From contig CACHDI010000008.1 of NCBI GenBank assembly GCA_902578545.1, positions 17,501 through 69,115 of the forward strand: a stretch of 51,615 bases of DNA, given 5' to 3'. The notes below the pieces were generated by a model. The model worked only from the letters and a program-made list of their open reading frames with translations. It was not told the origin of the DNA and ran no database searches. Below, in pieces: positions 35,620 through 45,650 of this stretch. Position 1 is the stretch's first letter, and every line of letters begins with the position of its first letter. The stretch is from an uncultured Alphaproteobacteria bacterium (GTDB lineage: Bacteria; Pseudomonadota; Alphaproteobacteria; Rhodobacterales; Rhodobacteraceae). A program made the position numbers and the translations under genes.

Positions 35620-36617
35620 CAGTATTTACCAATCAAAGAATGGTTTTTTGTTAACCATTTTTTAAATTCCGAAATAGTAAGCCAATCCTTGTTAGTATCT
35701 GAACTGTAGATAAAATTTTCTGAAACTTTTTTTCCATCCCTAATTCTTGATGGATCACTTGACCAATTATGTATTGAGGGAAAAATTTTATAATAAGAAT
35801 TGTACTCATAAGTGTATGGAGAATCTTCAAAACCTATCATTTGTTCATGAAGTTTCTCACCAGGACGAATTCCTACCAACTTTTTCTCGATATTAGGATT
35901 AATTGCATTTGCAATATCAATAATTTTCATCGAAGGAATTTTTTTTACATATATTTCCCCCCCCAACATATCCTCCAGTGCTTTCCACACTAATTTAACC
36001 CCTTCTTCCAATGAAATCATGAATCTCGTCATTCTTAAGTCAGTAATTGGAAAAAACCCCTCACTTTCTTTTTCTAAAAAAAAGGGAATTACTGATCCTC
36101 GAGAACCCATCACATTTCCATATCTTACAACCGAAAATTTACATTTTGCAGATCCTGAATATGAGTTCCCAGCAACAAATAATTTGTCAGATGCTAATTT
36201 AGTTGCTCCATATAAATTAATTGGGTTTGATGCTTTGTCAGTTGATAAGGCTACGCATTTTTTTATACCTTTATCTAAACAAGCATCTATTAAATTCATA
36301 GCTCCAAGAACATTAGTTTTTACACATTCAAATGGATTATATTCAGCAGTTGGTACAATTTTAGTTGCAGCAGCATGTACAACATAATCAATACCGTCTA
36401 AAGCACGCAATAATCTGTCTTTATCTCTTACATCACCTATAAAAAACCTAACTCTGGAATCATTTTGATACACTTTTTGCATATCCCATTGCTTAATTTC
36501 ATCGCGCGAGAAAACTACTAGTCTCTCTGGATTATATTTTTCTAATGTCATTGGAATAAATCTAGAACCGAAAGAACCAGTTCCACCAGTAATCAAAATA
36601 TTAGAGTTTTTTTTCAA
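35619..36617 (-). CDS. pseB: UDP-N-acetylglucosamine 4,6-dehydratase (inverting)
   Basis: Converts UDP-GlcNAc to UDP-2-acetamido-2,6-dideoxy-beta-L-arabino-hexos-4-ulose, the committed step to pseudaminic acid. The 332-residue short-chain reductase has ITGGTGSFGSRF (9-20), SRDEIKQWDMQ, GDVRDKDRL, and the catalytic block ALSTDKASNPINLYGATKLASDKLF split as STDK and Y-GATK. RPGEKLHEQMI is conserved late. It overlaps pseC by one base and lies 61 bases downstream of waaA's start side, on the same strand as waaA, pgi and eda. Confidence 0.94.
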   Translation of the reverse strand: MKKNSNILITGGTGSFGSRFIPMTLEKYNPERLVVFSRDEIKQWDMQKVYQNDSRVRFFIGDVRDKDRLLRALDGIDYVVHAAATKIVPTAEYNPFECVKTNVLGAMNLIDACLDKGIKKCVALSTDKASNPINLYGATKLASDKLFVAGNSYSGSAKCKFSVVRYGNVMGSRGSVIPFFLEKESEGFFPITDLRMTRFMISLEEGVKLVWKALEDMLGGEIYVKKIPSMKIIDIANAINPNIEKKLVGIRPGEKLHEQMIGFEDSPYTYEYNSYYKIFPSIHNWSSDPSRIRDGKKVSENFIYSSDTNKDWLTISEFKKWLTKNHSLIGKY

Positions 36618-36678
36618 TTTATTACCTCATTTCAAGTCTTTTTATCTATTATAAAAAATAAAAGCAATCGTAGAAAAA

Positions 36679-37962
36679 TTATAGAAAAGTATTTATTGTT
36701 GAAGCTATCCTAAAAGTTTCGTCATTTAGAGAATTTACATATTTTAAACCCCTCTGACCCATGTTCTTAGCTTTTGAATGATTACTTAAAATTTTAATAG
36801 TTTCTACTAACTCTTCAACGCTTTTTACATATTTGAGAGCGTTTTTTTCACTCAATTGATCAAAAGCTTTTTTAAAATTATGTACATAAGGACCAGTAAT
36901 TATGGCACAACCAAACCTACAAGGTTCATAGGGGTTATGGCCTCCAATATTTACTAATGAACCACCTAAAAAAACAATTTTGCTCAGCATGAACCATAAA
37001 CCTAATTCTCCTAAAGTATCAGCTAAATAAATTGAAGTATCTTTTGCTATTTTTTGATTTTTGCTACGAATTTTGGTAAAAGTTGAATAAAATGCTATAT
37101 TTTTTAATATAAGTTCTGATCTATTAGGATGTCTTGGGACTAAAATTAGTAAGTAGTTTTTATCAATTTCATGTAGAATTTGTTGAGCTTCTACGACTAA
37201 TTCTTCCTCACCCTCATGAGTAGAGGCTGCAACCCAGACTATCTTATCTTTTAATAAATTTTTGAATCTATAATATTCATTTTTGCTATAAGTAAGTGGT
37301 GGTGCTTGTTCTTTCAAAGATGAAATACCAAATAAAATTTTCTTTTCAATTCCTAGAGATTGTAATCTTTTAGCTGTTAAATGATCATTAGAATATACAA
37401 AATCAAATTTATTTAAAATTTGCATTGATGTAGTTTTTATTTTTAACCAATTTTCAAAAGTTTTTTTTTCCATCCTGGCATTAATAAGGCCAAGAGGAAT
37501 CTGTTGTTTCTTTATTTCAAAAATAAGTCTTGGCCAAAATTCACTTTCTACAAAAATTGCAAGGTTGGGTTTCCAGTGGTTGAGAAAATTTGTTGTTGCT
37601 GATAATGTATCTATTGGAGAAAATTGATGTATACAGTTTGTAGGCATACTTTCCTTAAGTATTTTAGAAGAAGTAATTGTTGTTGTTGTAATTAAAAATT
37701 TCAATTTTTTGTTCTTTTTACTCAAATCTTCAATTAAATTCAAAATACTTAATGCTTCCCCTACACTAGCAGCATTAAACCATACTAAAGATCCAAGAGG
37801 CCTCTCTAATTTAGAGATACCTTTTCTTTCTAAAATTCTTTTTTTGTCTTCTTTGCCTTTAATTAATCTATATTGAAGAACTAAAGATAGAAAAGGTCCA
37901 AAATATTTAGTAACAAAAAAATATAATTTTAATATAAATGGCAGTTTTTTTGATTTAAACAT
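36679..37962 (-). CDS. waaA: Lipid IVA 3-deoxy-D-manno-octulosonic acid transferase
   Basis: Transfers Kdo from CMP-Kdo to lipid A precursor, on the inner face of the inner membrane. The 427 residues start with a hydrophobic anchor (KLPFILKLYFFVTKYFGPFLSLVLQY), then RKGISKLERPLG, and WFNAASVGEALS with the catalytic Glu. Further marks are TTTTITSSKI, FSPIDT, FVESEFWPRLIFE, INARM, VWVAASTHEGEEE and GGSLVNIGGHNPYEPC. It shows that this organism has LPS with Kdo. It lies 4 bases after pgi on the same strand, with pseB beyond. Confidence 0.95.
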   Translation of the reverse strand: MFKSKKLPFILKLYFFVTKYFGPFLSLVLQYRLIKGKEDKKRILERKGISKLERPLGSLVWFNAASVGEALSILNLIEDLSKKNKKLKFLITTTTITSSKILKESMPTNCIHQFSPIDTLSATTNFLNHWKPNLAIFVESEFWPRLIFEIKKQQIPLGLINARMEKKTFENWLKIKTTSMQILNKFDFVYSNDHLTAKRLQSLGIEKKILFGISSLKEQAPPLTYSKNEYYRFKNLLKDKIVWVAASTHEGEEELVVEAQQILHEIDKNYLLILVPRHPNRSELILKNIAFYSTFTKIRSKNQKIAKDTSIYLADTLGELGLWFMLSKIVFLGGSLVNIGGHNPYEPCRFGCAIITGPYVHNFKKAFDQLSEKNALKYVKSVEELVETIKILSNHSKAKNMGQRGLKYVNSLNDETFRIASTINTFL

Positions 37963-37966
37963 TAAT

Positions 37967-39559
37967 TCAAAAATATTTATATTCTCTGATCTTATTCAAC
38001 AAATTTAATGTAGACTTACTAAAATTATTATTTCTATCTTTTTGGGAGATACTATCAGTCAATCTCCTTGCAATATTTTTACCTAGTTCCACCCCCCACT
38101 GATCAAAAGAATTTACATTCCAAAGTAAACCTTCTGCAAAGGTACGGTGCTCAAAAATTGCTAATAGTTTACCTAAAATTTTTGGAGTTATTTTCTTGTA
38201 TATTAAAATAGTAGAAGGTTTATTTCCATCACAATTACGGTGCTCATTAGTTTCTTCTTTAGATTGAGTTTCATTTTTTATACCAAACATTAGCGCTTCG
38301 GACTGTGCTAAACAATTTACTATTAATTGCAGATGATGACTATCATAGTATTTATTGTCTAAACAATTAGCTCCTAATAAAAATTCACATGGAATTACTT
38401 GATTACTTTGATGTAAAAATTGAAAAAATGCATGCTGGCTGTTTGTTCCAATATGACCCCATATTACAGGAGTGGTTGGATAATTTATTCTTTCTCCATT
38501 AAGATTAACTGATTTGCCATTACTTTCCATATCAAGTTGTTGCAAATATGTTGGTAAATATTCAAGTTTACTATCATAAGGTAGAATTGCCCTTGAAGAA
38601 TACTGACATATTGAAGAATGCCAAAAACCTATTAATGCTAAAATTATTGGTATATTATAAGATATCTCTTCATTTTTAAAATGATTATCAATTTGAGAAG
38701 CACCCTCCAAGAAATTTTTGAACTGATCAGTTCCTATTGATAACATTACGGGCAAACCAATAGGGCCCCAAATTGAAAATCTTCCACCCACCCATTCATC
38801 AAATTCAAAAATATTTTCTTTTAAAATACCAAAATCTAATGCTTTTTCTTTTGCAGAACAAACCGCTACAAAGTTTTTTAAACCATTTGATCCAAGAATT
38901 TCACAAACCCATTTTAAAGCTTTTTTTGCATTATTAATAGTTTCAGTCGTAGTAAAAGATTTGGATGATATTATGAAAAGTGTTTTATTAGGATCTAAAT
39001 TTTTAATGATTTTTGATATGTCCGAAGGATCTATATTAGAAACAAAATGAATTTTTGGACCGTTATGATATTCAGACAAAGCAGCTGTAACTAATTTTGG
39101 ACCAAGTTCAGATCCTCCTATACCGATGTTAACTACATCAGTAAATTTCGATCCTGAGCCTGATTTTTTTTGTCCAGTTCTAATTTGATTACAAAATTTG
39201 GATAAGTCTTTAAACCTAACTAACAACTTTTTGTTAATTTTATATAAATTAGTTAAATCATTAGCTTTAAAATTCCTAAGTGCAGTATGTAGAGCAGATC
39301 TTTTTTCTGTGACATTTATTTTTTCACCCTCAAACATAGCATTAATACTATTCATTATTTTTAAATTTTTGGCGTAGGCGATAAGGTTTTTTAATATTTC
39401 TGAATCGATATTGGTTTTGGAATAATCAAAATATAAATCCTCAATTTCTATAGCAAATTCTTTGAATCTATTCTTATCTGATTGAAAAAGTGTTTCGATT
39501 CTTCTATCTTTGCTTTTTTCTCTATTTTTTTTTAATAAATCCCAATAAATATTTTGCAT
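37967..39559 (-). CDS. pgi: Glucose-6-phosphate isomerase
   Basis: Interconverts glucose-6-P and fructose-6-P. The 530-residue protein carries VVNIGIGGSELGP, SSKSFTTTET, GGRFSIWGPIGLPVML, and DQWGVELGKNIARRL near the C-terminus. Its stop is 4 bases from waaA and its ATG shares a base with the end of eda, so eda-pgi-waaA are probably one unit. In this setting it can feed both hexose catabolism and sugar-nucleotide synthesis. Confidence 0.96.
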   Translation of the reverse strand: MQNIYWDLLKKNREKSKDRRIETLFQSDKNRFKEFAIEIEDLYFDYSKTNIDSEILKNLIAYAKNLKIMNSINAMFEGEKINVTEKRSALHTALRNFKANDLTNLYKINKKLLVRFKDLSKFCNQIRTGQKKSGSGSKFTDVVNIGIGGSELGPKLVTAALSEYHNGPKIHFVSNIDPSDISKIIKNLDPNKTLFIISSKSFTTTETINNAKKALKWVCEILGSNGLKNFVAVCSAKEKALDFGILKENIFEFDEWVGGRFSIWGPIGLPVMLSIGTDQFKNFLEGASQIDNHFKNEEISYNIPIILALIGFWHSSICQYSSRAILPYDSKLEYLPTYLQQLDMESNGKSVNLNGERINYPTTPVIWGHIGTNSQHAFFQFLHQSNQVIPCEFLLGANCLDNKYYDSHHLQLIVNCLAQSEALMFGIKNETQSKEETNEHRNCDGNKPSTILIYKKITPKILGKLLAIFEHRTFAEGLLWNVNSFDQWGVELGKNIARRLTDSISQKDRNNNFSKSTLNLLNKIREYKYF

Positions 39560-40200
39560 TATTTTGAAACCACTTTTTTTATAATTTTATTTATTTTTTT
39601 CCAATCTTTTTGATCTAAAAGATACTTTGGAACCATCCAACTCCCAGCAACTCCATACACATTGGATAAACTTAAGTATTTATTTGCATTATCTTGGTTA
39701 ATTCCACCGGTTGGAAAAAAATGGCAATCAGGGAAAGGACCTTGTAATGCTTTTAACATTTTTATACCACCCAAAACCTCTGTAGGAAAAAATTTTAATA
39801 TTTCATATCCTCGATTATAAGAAACCATTATTTCGGAGGGACTCGATACTCCTGGAATTAAAGGAAAATTATTTTTTTCGCATTGTTGAAATAGCTCATC
39901 ACTAATACCTGGCGATACACCAAATTTTGCTCCTACGTCTACTGCAGATTGAACATTTTTTTCATTAGTCAGAGTACCAGCTCCTACAATAAAATTTTTA
40001 TTCTGTGCCAGAAAATTTATTGCCTCTAGTGCAACATTCGTTCTTAGGGTAATTTCAAATATTTTTATTCCATTTTCTAGAAAAATGTCCTGTATATAAT
40101 TACAAGAAACTAAATCCTCGATGGTTAGTATAGGTAAAATTTTCTGAGATGAAAAATATTGATGAAATATTTTATTTATTTTTAATACATTTTCTCGCAA
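39559..40200 (-). CDS. eda: 2-dehydro-3-deoxy-phosphogluconate aldolase
   Basis: Cleaves KDPG to pyruvate and glyceraldehyde-3-P in the Entner-Doudoroff route. The 213 residues have a family core: E49 in FEITLRT, GAGTLTN, FGVSPG, Schiff-base lysine K136 in ILKFFPTE, and FFPTGGIN. It heads a minus-strand unit with pgi and waaA. No edd, zwf or pgl lies in the window. A role on KHG as well as KDPG is usual for the family. Confidence 0.95.
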   Translation of the reverse strand: MRENVLKINKIFHQYFSSQKILPILTIEDLVSCNYIQDIFLENGIKIFEITLRTNVALEAINFLAQNKNFIVGAGTLTNEKNVQSAVDVGAKFGVSPGISDELFQQCEKNNFPLIPGVSSPSEIMVSYNRGYEILKFFPTEVLGGIKMLKALQGPFPDCHFFPTGGINQDNANKYLSLSNVYGVAGSWMVPKYLLDQKDWKKINKIIKKVVSK

Positions 40201-40270
40201 AATAACTCCTTATTATTAAATCCATTAAAAAAATAAAATTTAGAAATATTTCTTTAAAGATGTACAATTT

Positions 40271-40684
40271 TTATAACAAATCTCTCAAAAATGGAATTAA
40301 AGGTCTATCTGCTTCAGGCATAGGAAATTTATTTAATTCGTTGGGATAAACCCATTTAATTTCCTGTCCTTCTTGTGGGGTAATAATACCCTCCCATTTT
40401 CTACATACAAAAAGCAAAAGAGTTAGATAGAAATCTTTATAATCAAATGTAGAAAAAGTAAGAGGTGCAAGGCAACTTTTCCAAGTATAAATATTTAATT
40501 CTTCCTCAAGCTCCCTAATTAATGCATCTTCAGCTTTTTCATTATTTTCTAATTTTCCACCTGGAAATTCCCATAAACCTCCCAAATATTTATTATCTGG
40601 TCTCTTTGAAATCAAAATTCTACCATCTACATCAATTAAAGCTACTGCTGCAACAATAAGAATTTTACGATCTATAGTCTGCAT
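40271..40684 (-). CDS. mutT: MutT-type Nudix hydrolase (8-oxo-dGTP diphosphatase)
   Basis: Cleans the nucleotide pool of 8-oxo-dGTP. The 137 residues show the Nudix box in GGKLENNEKAEDAL then IRELEEEL, with WEFPGG before it. WEFPGGK and LISKRPDNKYLGGLWE are typical of true MutT. It overlaps the 3' end of argJ by 20 bases on the same strand. The argJ-mutT pairing is common in alphaproteobacteria. Confidence 0.93.
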   Translation of the reverse strand: MQTIDRKILIVAAVALIDVDGRILISKRPDNKYLGGLWEFPGGKLENNEKAEDALIRELEEELNIYTWKSCLAPLTFSTFDYKDFYLTLLLFVCRKWEGIITPQEGQEIKWVYPNELNKFPMPEADRPLIPFLRDLL

Positions 40685-41897
40685 TTATATCAATATATTC
40701 TTTTGTTAAATCACAACCCCAGATAGTTGAACTGCCTTTTCCTATCCCCAAATCTACCTTTACAAGTAATTCAGTTTTCTTCATATAATTTTTTGTCTTT
40801 TCCTCATCATATTCTGAATAAACTTTTCCATTTTTTGTAATTAAATATTGACCAAAAAAAATCTTTATTTTTTCTTGATCAATTTTTTCACCTGATTTTC
40901 CAATTGCCATTATAATTCTTCCCCAATTAGGGTCTTCACCAGCAACTGCAGTCTTTACTAAAGGTGAATTGGCTATTGAAAAAGCAATATTTTTTGCACT
41001 CTTATCATTTGTTGCTCCAACAATTTGATACTCAACTAATTTTTTTGCTCCCTCTCCATCTTTGACTATATCTAATGCCAGTTCCTTCATAATTAATTCT
41101 AACATTTTTGCAAATTTCAATATTCTATTGTCAGATGACTTTTCGATTGGCTTCATTTCTACTTTTGATGTAGCAGAAATCAATACCATATCTGAAGTGG
41201 ACGTATCACTATCAACAGTTATAGAATTGAATGTTTTATCACACAAACTAGCCGTTAATTTTTTCAAAATATCATATGAAATTTTAACATCGGTTATTAT
41301 GAATGCCAACATCGTTGCCATATTTGGAGCGATCATTCCAGATCCTTTAGCTATACCGGCAACTGAAACAAACTTATTTTCTAATTTAAACTTTTTATAT
41401 CTTATCTTAGGGTAGGTGTCAGTAGTCATAATTGCATTTGCGCAGTTGACAATTTGATTTTCAGATAGGTTTTTTATTAATTCTGGTATTTTTTCAATAA
41501 TTTTTTTATATGGCAAAAATTCACCTATTACTCCTGTTGATGCCATTAAAACTCTCTTTTTACTGATATTAAGAAAAGTAGAAATTTTGGTAACTATTTT
41601 TTTAATAGCCTTTTTGCCATTTTTTCCAGTAAATGCATTGGCATTTCCAGAGTTTACTAATATTGCTAACGGATTCTTATCGTCTTTGAAGGCCTTTTTA
41701 GTTACCTTTTTTGACCACAAAACGGAGGGGGCTTTAGTTTTAGAAGATGTAAAAACGCCCGTAATGATACTACCTGTTTCAAGGTAAATTACCATTAAAT
41801 CTAATCGATTAACATATTTTATATTTGCACTTACGGCTGCAAATCTTGCTCCCTTAATTTTAAACTTTGTACCATCTGAAATTTTAGTTTCGTTCAT
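40665..41897 (-). CDS. argJ: Glutamate N-acetyltransferase / amino-acid acetyltransferase
   Basis: The bifunctional ArgJ recycles the acetyl group in arginine synthesis. The 410-residue precursor self-cleaves before the Thr in the MATMLAF block, which becomes the catalytic N-terminus. Other conserved parts are STGVIGE, KGSGMIAPNM, NSITVDSDTSTSDM, AGEDPNWGRI, and DLGIGKGSSTIWGCDLT. It is divergent from secA. Relatives often have a parvulin-type PrsA gene between argJ and secA, and none is here. It overlaps mutT by 20 bases. Confidence 0.95.
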   Translation of the reverse strand: MNETKISDGTKFKIKGARFAAVSANIKYVNRLDLMVIYLETGSIITGVFTSSKTKAPSVLWSKKVTKKAFKDDKNPLAILVNSGNANAFTGKNGKKAIKKIVTKISTFLNISKKRVLMASTGVIGEFLPYKKIIEKIPELIKNLSENQIVNCANAIMTTDTYPKIRYKKFKLENKFVSVAGIAKGSGMIAPNMATMLAFIITDVKISYDILKKLTASLCDKTFNSITVDSDTSTSDMVLISATSKVEMKPIEKSSDNRILKFAKMLELIMKELALDIVKDGEGAKKLVEYQIVGATNDKSAKNIAFSIANSPLVKTAVAGEDPNWGRIIMAIGKSGEKIDQEKIKIFFGQYLITKNGKVYSEYDEEKTKNYMKKTELLVKVDLGIGKGSSTIWGCDLTKEYIDINADYRS

Positions 41898-42070
41898 TTT
41901 TGCTTTACTAGTCTTTTTATTTTTTGGTTTTATAAATTTATAGGTAACTTTAGAACTTTTACTGCTTTACCTTGAGATTAGTATCTATTACAAGAATTTA
42001 GTTAAATTAACAATGTTTCTATCATTGAACGGCATTAATAAAAAACAAAATAAAAGGTCTTTAAAATAAG
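41898..42070. promoter_or_regulatory. Divergent intergenic region argJ/secA
   Basis: A 173-base AT-rich spacer holding the promoters of both genes. It contains an 18-codon open frame at 42013-42069, ending one base before the secA ATG. It has no ribosome site of its own, so I do not call it a gene. An AAGG near 42054 may serve secA. Confidence 0.35.
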
Positions 42071-44734
42071 ATGTTAGGTTTTGGCAAATTAGCAGCAAAA
42101 ATTTTTGGATCTTCTAATGAAAAAGCAATCAAAGCTGTTTCATCAATTGTGACAAAAATAAATGGTTATGAGGATCAAATAAAAAAACTATCTGATCAAA
42201 ACCTTGCTGATAAAACCGCTGAATTTAAAAATCGTATTAAAAATGGAGAAACACTTGATCAACTATTACCTGAGGCCTTTGCAGTTGTAAGAGAAGCATC
42301 CATTAGAACAATTGGACAAAGGCCTTTTGATGTTCAGCTTATCGGTGGAATTTTTCTTCATAAGGGAAATATTGCTGAAATGAAAACTGGGGAAGGTAAA
42401 ACCCTAACCGCCGTTATGCCAGTGTATTTAAATGCATTACTTGAGCGTGGTGTTCACATAGTAACCGTAAATGATTATCTCGCTAAAAGAGATGCTTCAT
42501 GGATGGGTGAAATTTATAATTTTTTAAATTTAAAAGTCGCAGCTATTTATCCTGATATGGATGATAATTTAAAAAAAGAAGCATATTTGTCCGATGTTAC
42601 TTATGCAACTAATAATGAATTAGGGTTTGATTATCTAAGAGACAATATGAAATCGACTTTAGAAGATGTTTTTCAAAGAAAACCCTATTTTGCTATTGTT
42701 GATGAAGTTGATAGCATATTGATTGATGAAGCAAGAACACCATTAATCATATCTGGTCCAACTGAAGATAGATCTCATTTGTATTCGAACATTGATAAAT
42801 TAATTCCAGATTTAAATGAAGAATACTTTGAATTAGAAGAAAAAACTAGAACTGTAAACTTAACTGATCCAGGAATTGAACATTTAGAAATAATACTCAG
42901 AAAGAATAAACTTATGGACGAGCAACAATCTCTTTATGATCCTGAAAGTACAAGTTTAGTCCATCATATAAATCAAGCACTACTAGCTCACAAGATGTTC
43001 AATAAGAATAAAGATTATATAGTAAGGAATAACGAAATTGTTTTGATTGACGAATTTACTGGAAGAATGATGAGTGGACGTAGACTTTCTAATGGGTTAC
43101 ATCAAGCAATCGAAGCAAAAGAAAATGTATCCATTCAATCAGAAAATGTTACGTTTGCATCTGTAACTTTTCAAAATTATTTTCGATTATATGAAAAATT
43201 AGCTGGGATGACAGGAACAGCACTTACTGAGGCAGAAGAATTTTCGGAGATCTACAATCTAGGTGTAATTGAAATTCCAACAAATAAACAGGTCATTAGA
43301 GTTGATGAGGACGACCAAGTTTTTAGAACTTCAAAAGAAAAATATTCAGCTGTCGTAGGTCAAATTAAAAAAGCTCACAAAAAAAATCAACCAGTTCTAG
43401 TAGGTACAACATCCATAGAAAAATCTGAATTGCTTTCAAATATGTTAAAAAAAGAACATATAAAACATCAAGTTTTGAATGCTAGATATCACGAACAAGA
43501 AGCTTTTATTATTGCAAACGCTGGTATACCAGGAGCTGTTACTATAGCTACAAATATGGCAGGAAGGGGAACAGACATTCAACTCGGTGGTAATGTCGAT
43601 ATGATTTTTAAACAACGTCAAGAAAAAAGCAAAGAGGATATTAATATATTAAAGAAAAAAATCTCAGAAGAGGTGGAACATTCTAAGGGTATTGTAAAAG
43701 AAGCAGGAGGTCTTTTTGTTCTTGCAACTGAAAGACATGAGAGTCGTAGAATTGATAATCAACTAAGAGGAAGATCAGGAAGGCAAGGTGATCCTGGAAA
43801 AACATCTTTTTATTTGAGTTTAGAAGATGATTTAATGAGGATTTTTGGATCAGATAAATTAGATTCCATGCTCAAAAGATTAGGTATGAAAGATGGTGAA
43901 AGCATTGCACACCCATGGGTTAATAAAGCTTTAGAAAGAGCTCAAGGCAAAGTTGAAGCAAGAAACTTTGATATTAGAAAAAATCTTCTCAAGTATGATG
44001 ATGTAATGAACTTGCAAAGGAAATCTATTTTTAGTCAGAGAAGAGAAATAATGGAATCTGATAATGTTTCTGAAACAATTATTGAGATGCGGGAAAAAGT
44101 AATAGATAATTTAGTGTGGGAAAATATTAGAGAGGATAGTGATCCATCACAATGGGACATAGATTTAGTAAAAGACAAAATAAAAGATAAATTTGGTCTA
44201 AATCTTCCATTAGATAATTGGGTAGAAGAAGAAAATTTTGCTGGTGAAGAACTTCAAGATCGAATTAATAGTGAGACAACTCGATTATTTGAAGAAAAGA
44301 AAAATCGATATGGATTAGAAATTATTCAAACTATTGAGAAACAAGTATTGCTGCAAACAATAGATAAGTCTTGGAGAGAACATCTTTTAAAACTAGAGCA
44401 TTTAAGATCTGTAATTGGGTTTAGAGGATATGCACAAAGAGACCCTCTAAATGAATATAAATCAGAGGCATATGAATTATTCGAAGTTTTACTTCAAACT
44501 ATTAATGAAGATGTAACTAAATTTATGGCTTTTTTTCAATTAGTGGATTCTAGCAAAATTCAAAATGAAAATAGCAACGCTGAAAATGCTGAATTTAGTT
44601 ACAATAAAAAAAATGAATATAATGAAAAAAATCCACAAAATACAGTTACCGCAAATTGGGGCAAAGTTGGCAGAAATTCTCCTTGTCCGTGTGGTTCAGG
44701 AAAAAAATTTAAAAACTGTCACGGTAGAAATTAG
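42071..44734 (+). CDS. secA: Preprotein translocase ATPase SecA
   Basis: Drives protein export through SecYEG. The 887 residues contain Walker A in [20 protein letters not shown], Walker [21 protein letters not shown], the AGMTGTA segment of the preprotein crosslinking/NBD region, [14 protein letters not shown], and [14 protein letters not shown]-like ([13 protein letters not shown]). A C-terminal zinc motif, [14 protein letters not shown], binds SecB and phospholipid. It is a single-copy essential gene, divergent from argJ, with convergent map 16 bases downstream. Confidence 0.98.
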   Translation: MLGFGKLAAKIFGSSNEKAIKAVSSIVTKINGYEDQIKKLSDQNLADKTAEFKNRIKNGETLDQLLPEAFAVVREASIRTIGQRPFDVQLIGGIFLHKGNIAEMKTGEGKTLTAVMPVYLNALLERGVHIVTVNDYLAKRDASWMGEIYNFLNLKVAAIYPDMDDNLKKEAYLSDVTYATNNELGFDYLRDNMKSTLEDVFQRKPYFAIVDEVDSILIDEARTPLIISGPTEDRSHLYSNIDKLIPDLNEEYFELEEKTRTVNLTDPGIEHLEIILRKNKLMDEQQSLYDPESTSLVHHINQALLAHKMFNKNKDYIVRNNEIVLIDEFTGRMMSGRRLSNGLHQAIEAKENVSIQSENVTFASVTFQNYFRLYEKLAGMTGTALTEAEEFSEIYNLGVIEIPTNKQVIRVDEDDQVFRTSKEKYSAVVGQIKKAHKKNQPVLVGTTSIEKSELLSNMLKKEHIKHQVLNARYHEQEAFIIANAGIPGAVTIATNMAGRGTDIQLGGNVDMIFKQRQEKSKEDINILKKKISEEVEHSKGIVKEAGGLFVLATERHESRRIDNQLRGRSGRQGDPGKTSFYLSLEDDLMRIFGSDKLDSMLKRLGMKDGESIAHPWVNKALERAQGKVEARNFDIRKNLLKYDDVMNLQRKSIFSQRREIMESDNVSETIIEMREKVIDNLVWENIREDSDPSQWDIDLVKDKIKDKFGLNLPLDNWVEEENFAGEELQDRINSETTRLFEEKKNRYGLEIIQTIEKQVLLQTIDKSWREHLLKLEHLRSVIGFRGYAQRDPLNEYKSEAYELFEVLLQTINEDVTKFMAFFQLVDSSKIQNENSNAENAEFSYNKKNEYNEKNPQNTVTANWGKVGRNSPCPCGSGKKFKNCHGRN

Positions 44735-44750
44735 TTTATTGTACAAGTTG

Positions 44751-45551
44751 TCAAATTAATGGATAAAATTTATTTTTGGGTGACAGTGTCAAGACCTCTA
44801 CACCATTATTAGTTACTGCTACTGTATGCTCAAATTGAGCTGATAACGATTTATCTTTTGTAACAGCTGTCCAATTATCTGATAATATCTTAGTATCAGG
44901 TTTTCCTAAATTAACCATAGGTTCAATTGTAAAAAACATCCCAGTTTCAAGTATAGATCCAGTATTTTTTTCACCAAAATGTAAAACGTTCGGGGCTGAA
45001 TGAAAGCTTTTCCCTACTCCGTGACCACAGAAGTCTCTAACTACAGACATTTTTTTTCCCTCAACATATTTTTGTATAGCTTCTCCAATATCTCCAAATG
45101 TATTACCCGGTTTAACAACTTCAATCCCTTTTAATAGTGCATTATGTGTTACCTCAATTAAGCGGCTAGCTTTTTTAGTAATACTTCCTGCAATATACAT
45201 CCTACTACTATCTCCAAACCACCCATTAAGTATACATGTTACATCAATATTTAATATGTCACTTTCCTTCAAAATTTTGGGGCCTGGTATACCATGACAT
45301 ACTACATGATTTATAGAAATACAGCACGATTTAGGGAAACCTCTATAACCAAGGGTTGCCGGGGTAGCTCCATGATCCAGCATGAACTCATGACAAAGAT
45401 TATTAATTTTTTCTGTTTGTATTCCTGGTTTGACAAAATCTCCAATCATATCCAAAGTTTCAGCTGCAAGTTTGCAGGAGAGCCTCATTTCTTCAAGTTC
45501 AGTAGAAGTATGAATTCTAATACCATCCTTATTTAAGTGGTTACTATCCAA
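44751..45551 (-). CDS. map: Methionine aminopeptidase, type I
   Basis: Removes the N-terminal Met from nascent proteins, with a two-metal centre. The metal ligands are visible in NIDVTCILNGWFGD (two Asp), GHGVGKSFHSAP (His), FTIEPM (Glu) and FEHTVAV (Glu). I place the start at the TTG at 45549-45551 (266 residues), because an AAGGA ribosome site lies seven bases before it and the length then matches E. coli (264). An in-frame ATG at 45614 adds 21 poorly conserved residues and is the alternative. It converges with secA. Confidence 0.93.
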   Translation of the reverse strand: MDSNHLNKDGIRIHTSTELEEMRLSCKLAAETLDMIGDFVKPGIQTEKINNLCHEFMLDHGATPATLGYRGFPKSCCISINHVVCHGIPGPKILKESDILNIDVTCILNGWFGDSSRMYIAGSITKKASRLIEVTHNALLKGIEVVKPGNTFGDIGEAIQKYVEGKKMSVVRDFCGHGVGKSFHSAPNVLHFGEKNTGSILETGMFFTIEPMVNLGKPDTKILSDNWTAVTKDKSLSAQFEHTVAVTNNGVEVLTLSPKNKFYPLI

Positions 45552-45650
45552 AAAAATTTCCTTAATTAAATTCAAATTATGTCCTGCTATATAAATTATT
45601 TTATGACCTATCAAGTCCTATAAATGAATAACGACAAATAATTTAAAAAT

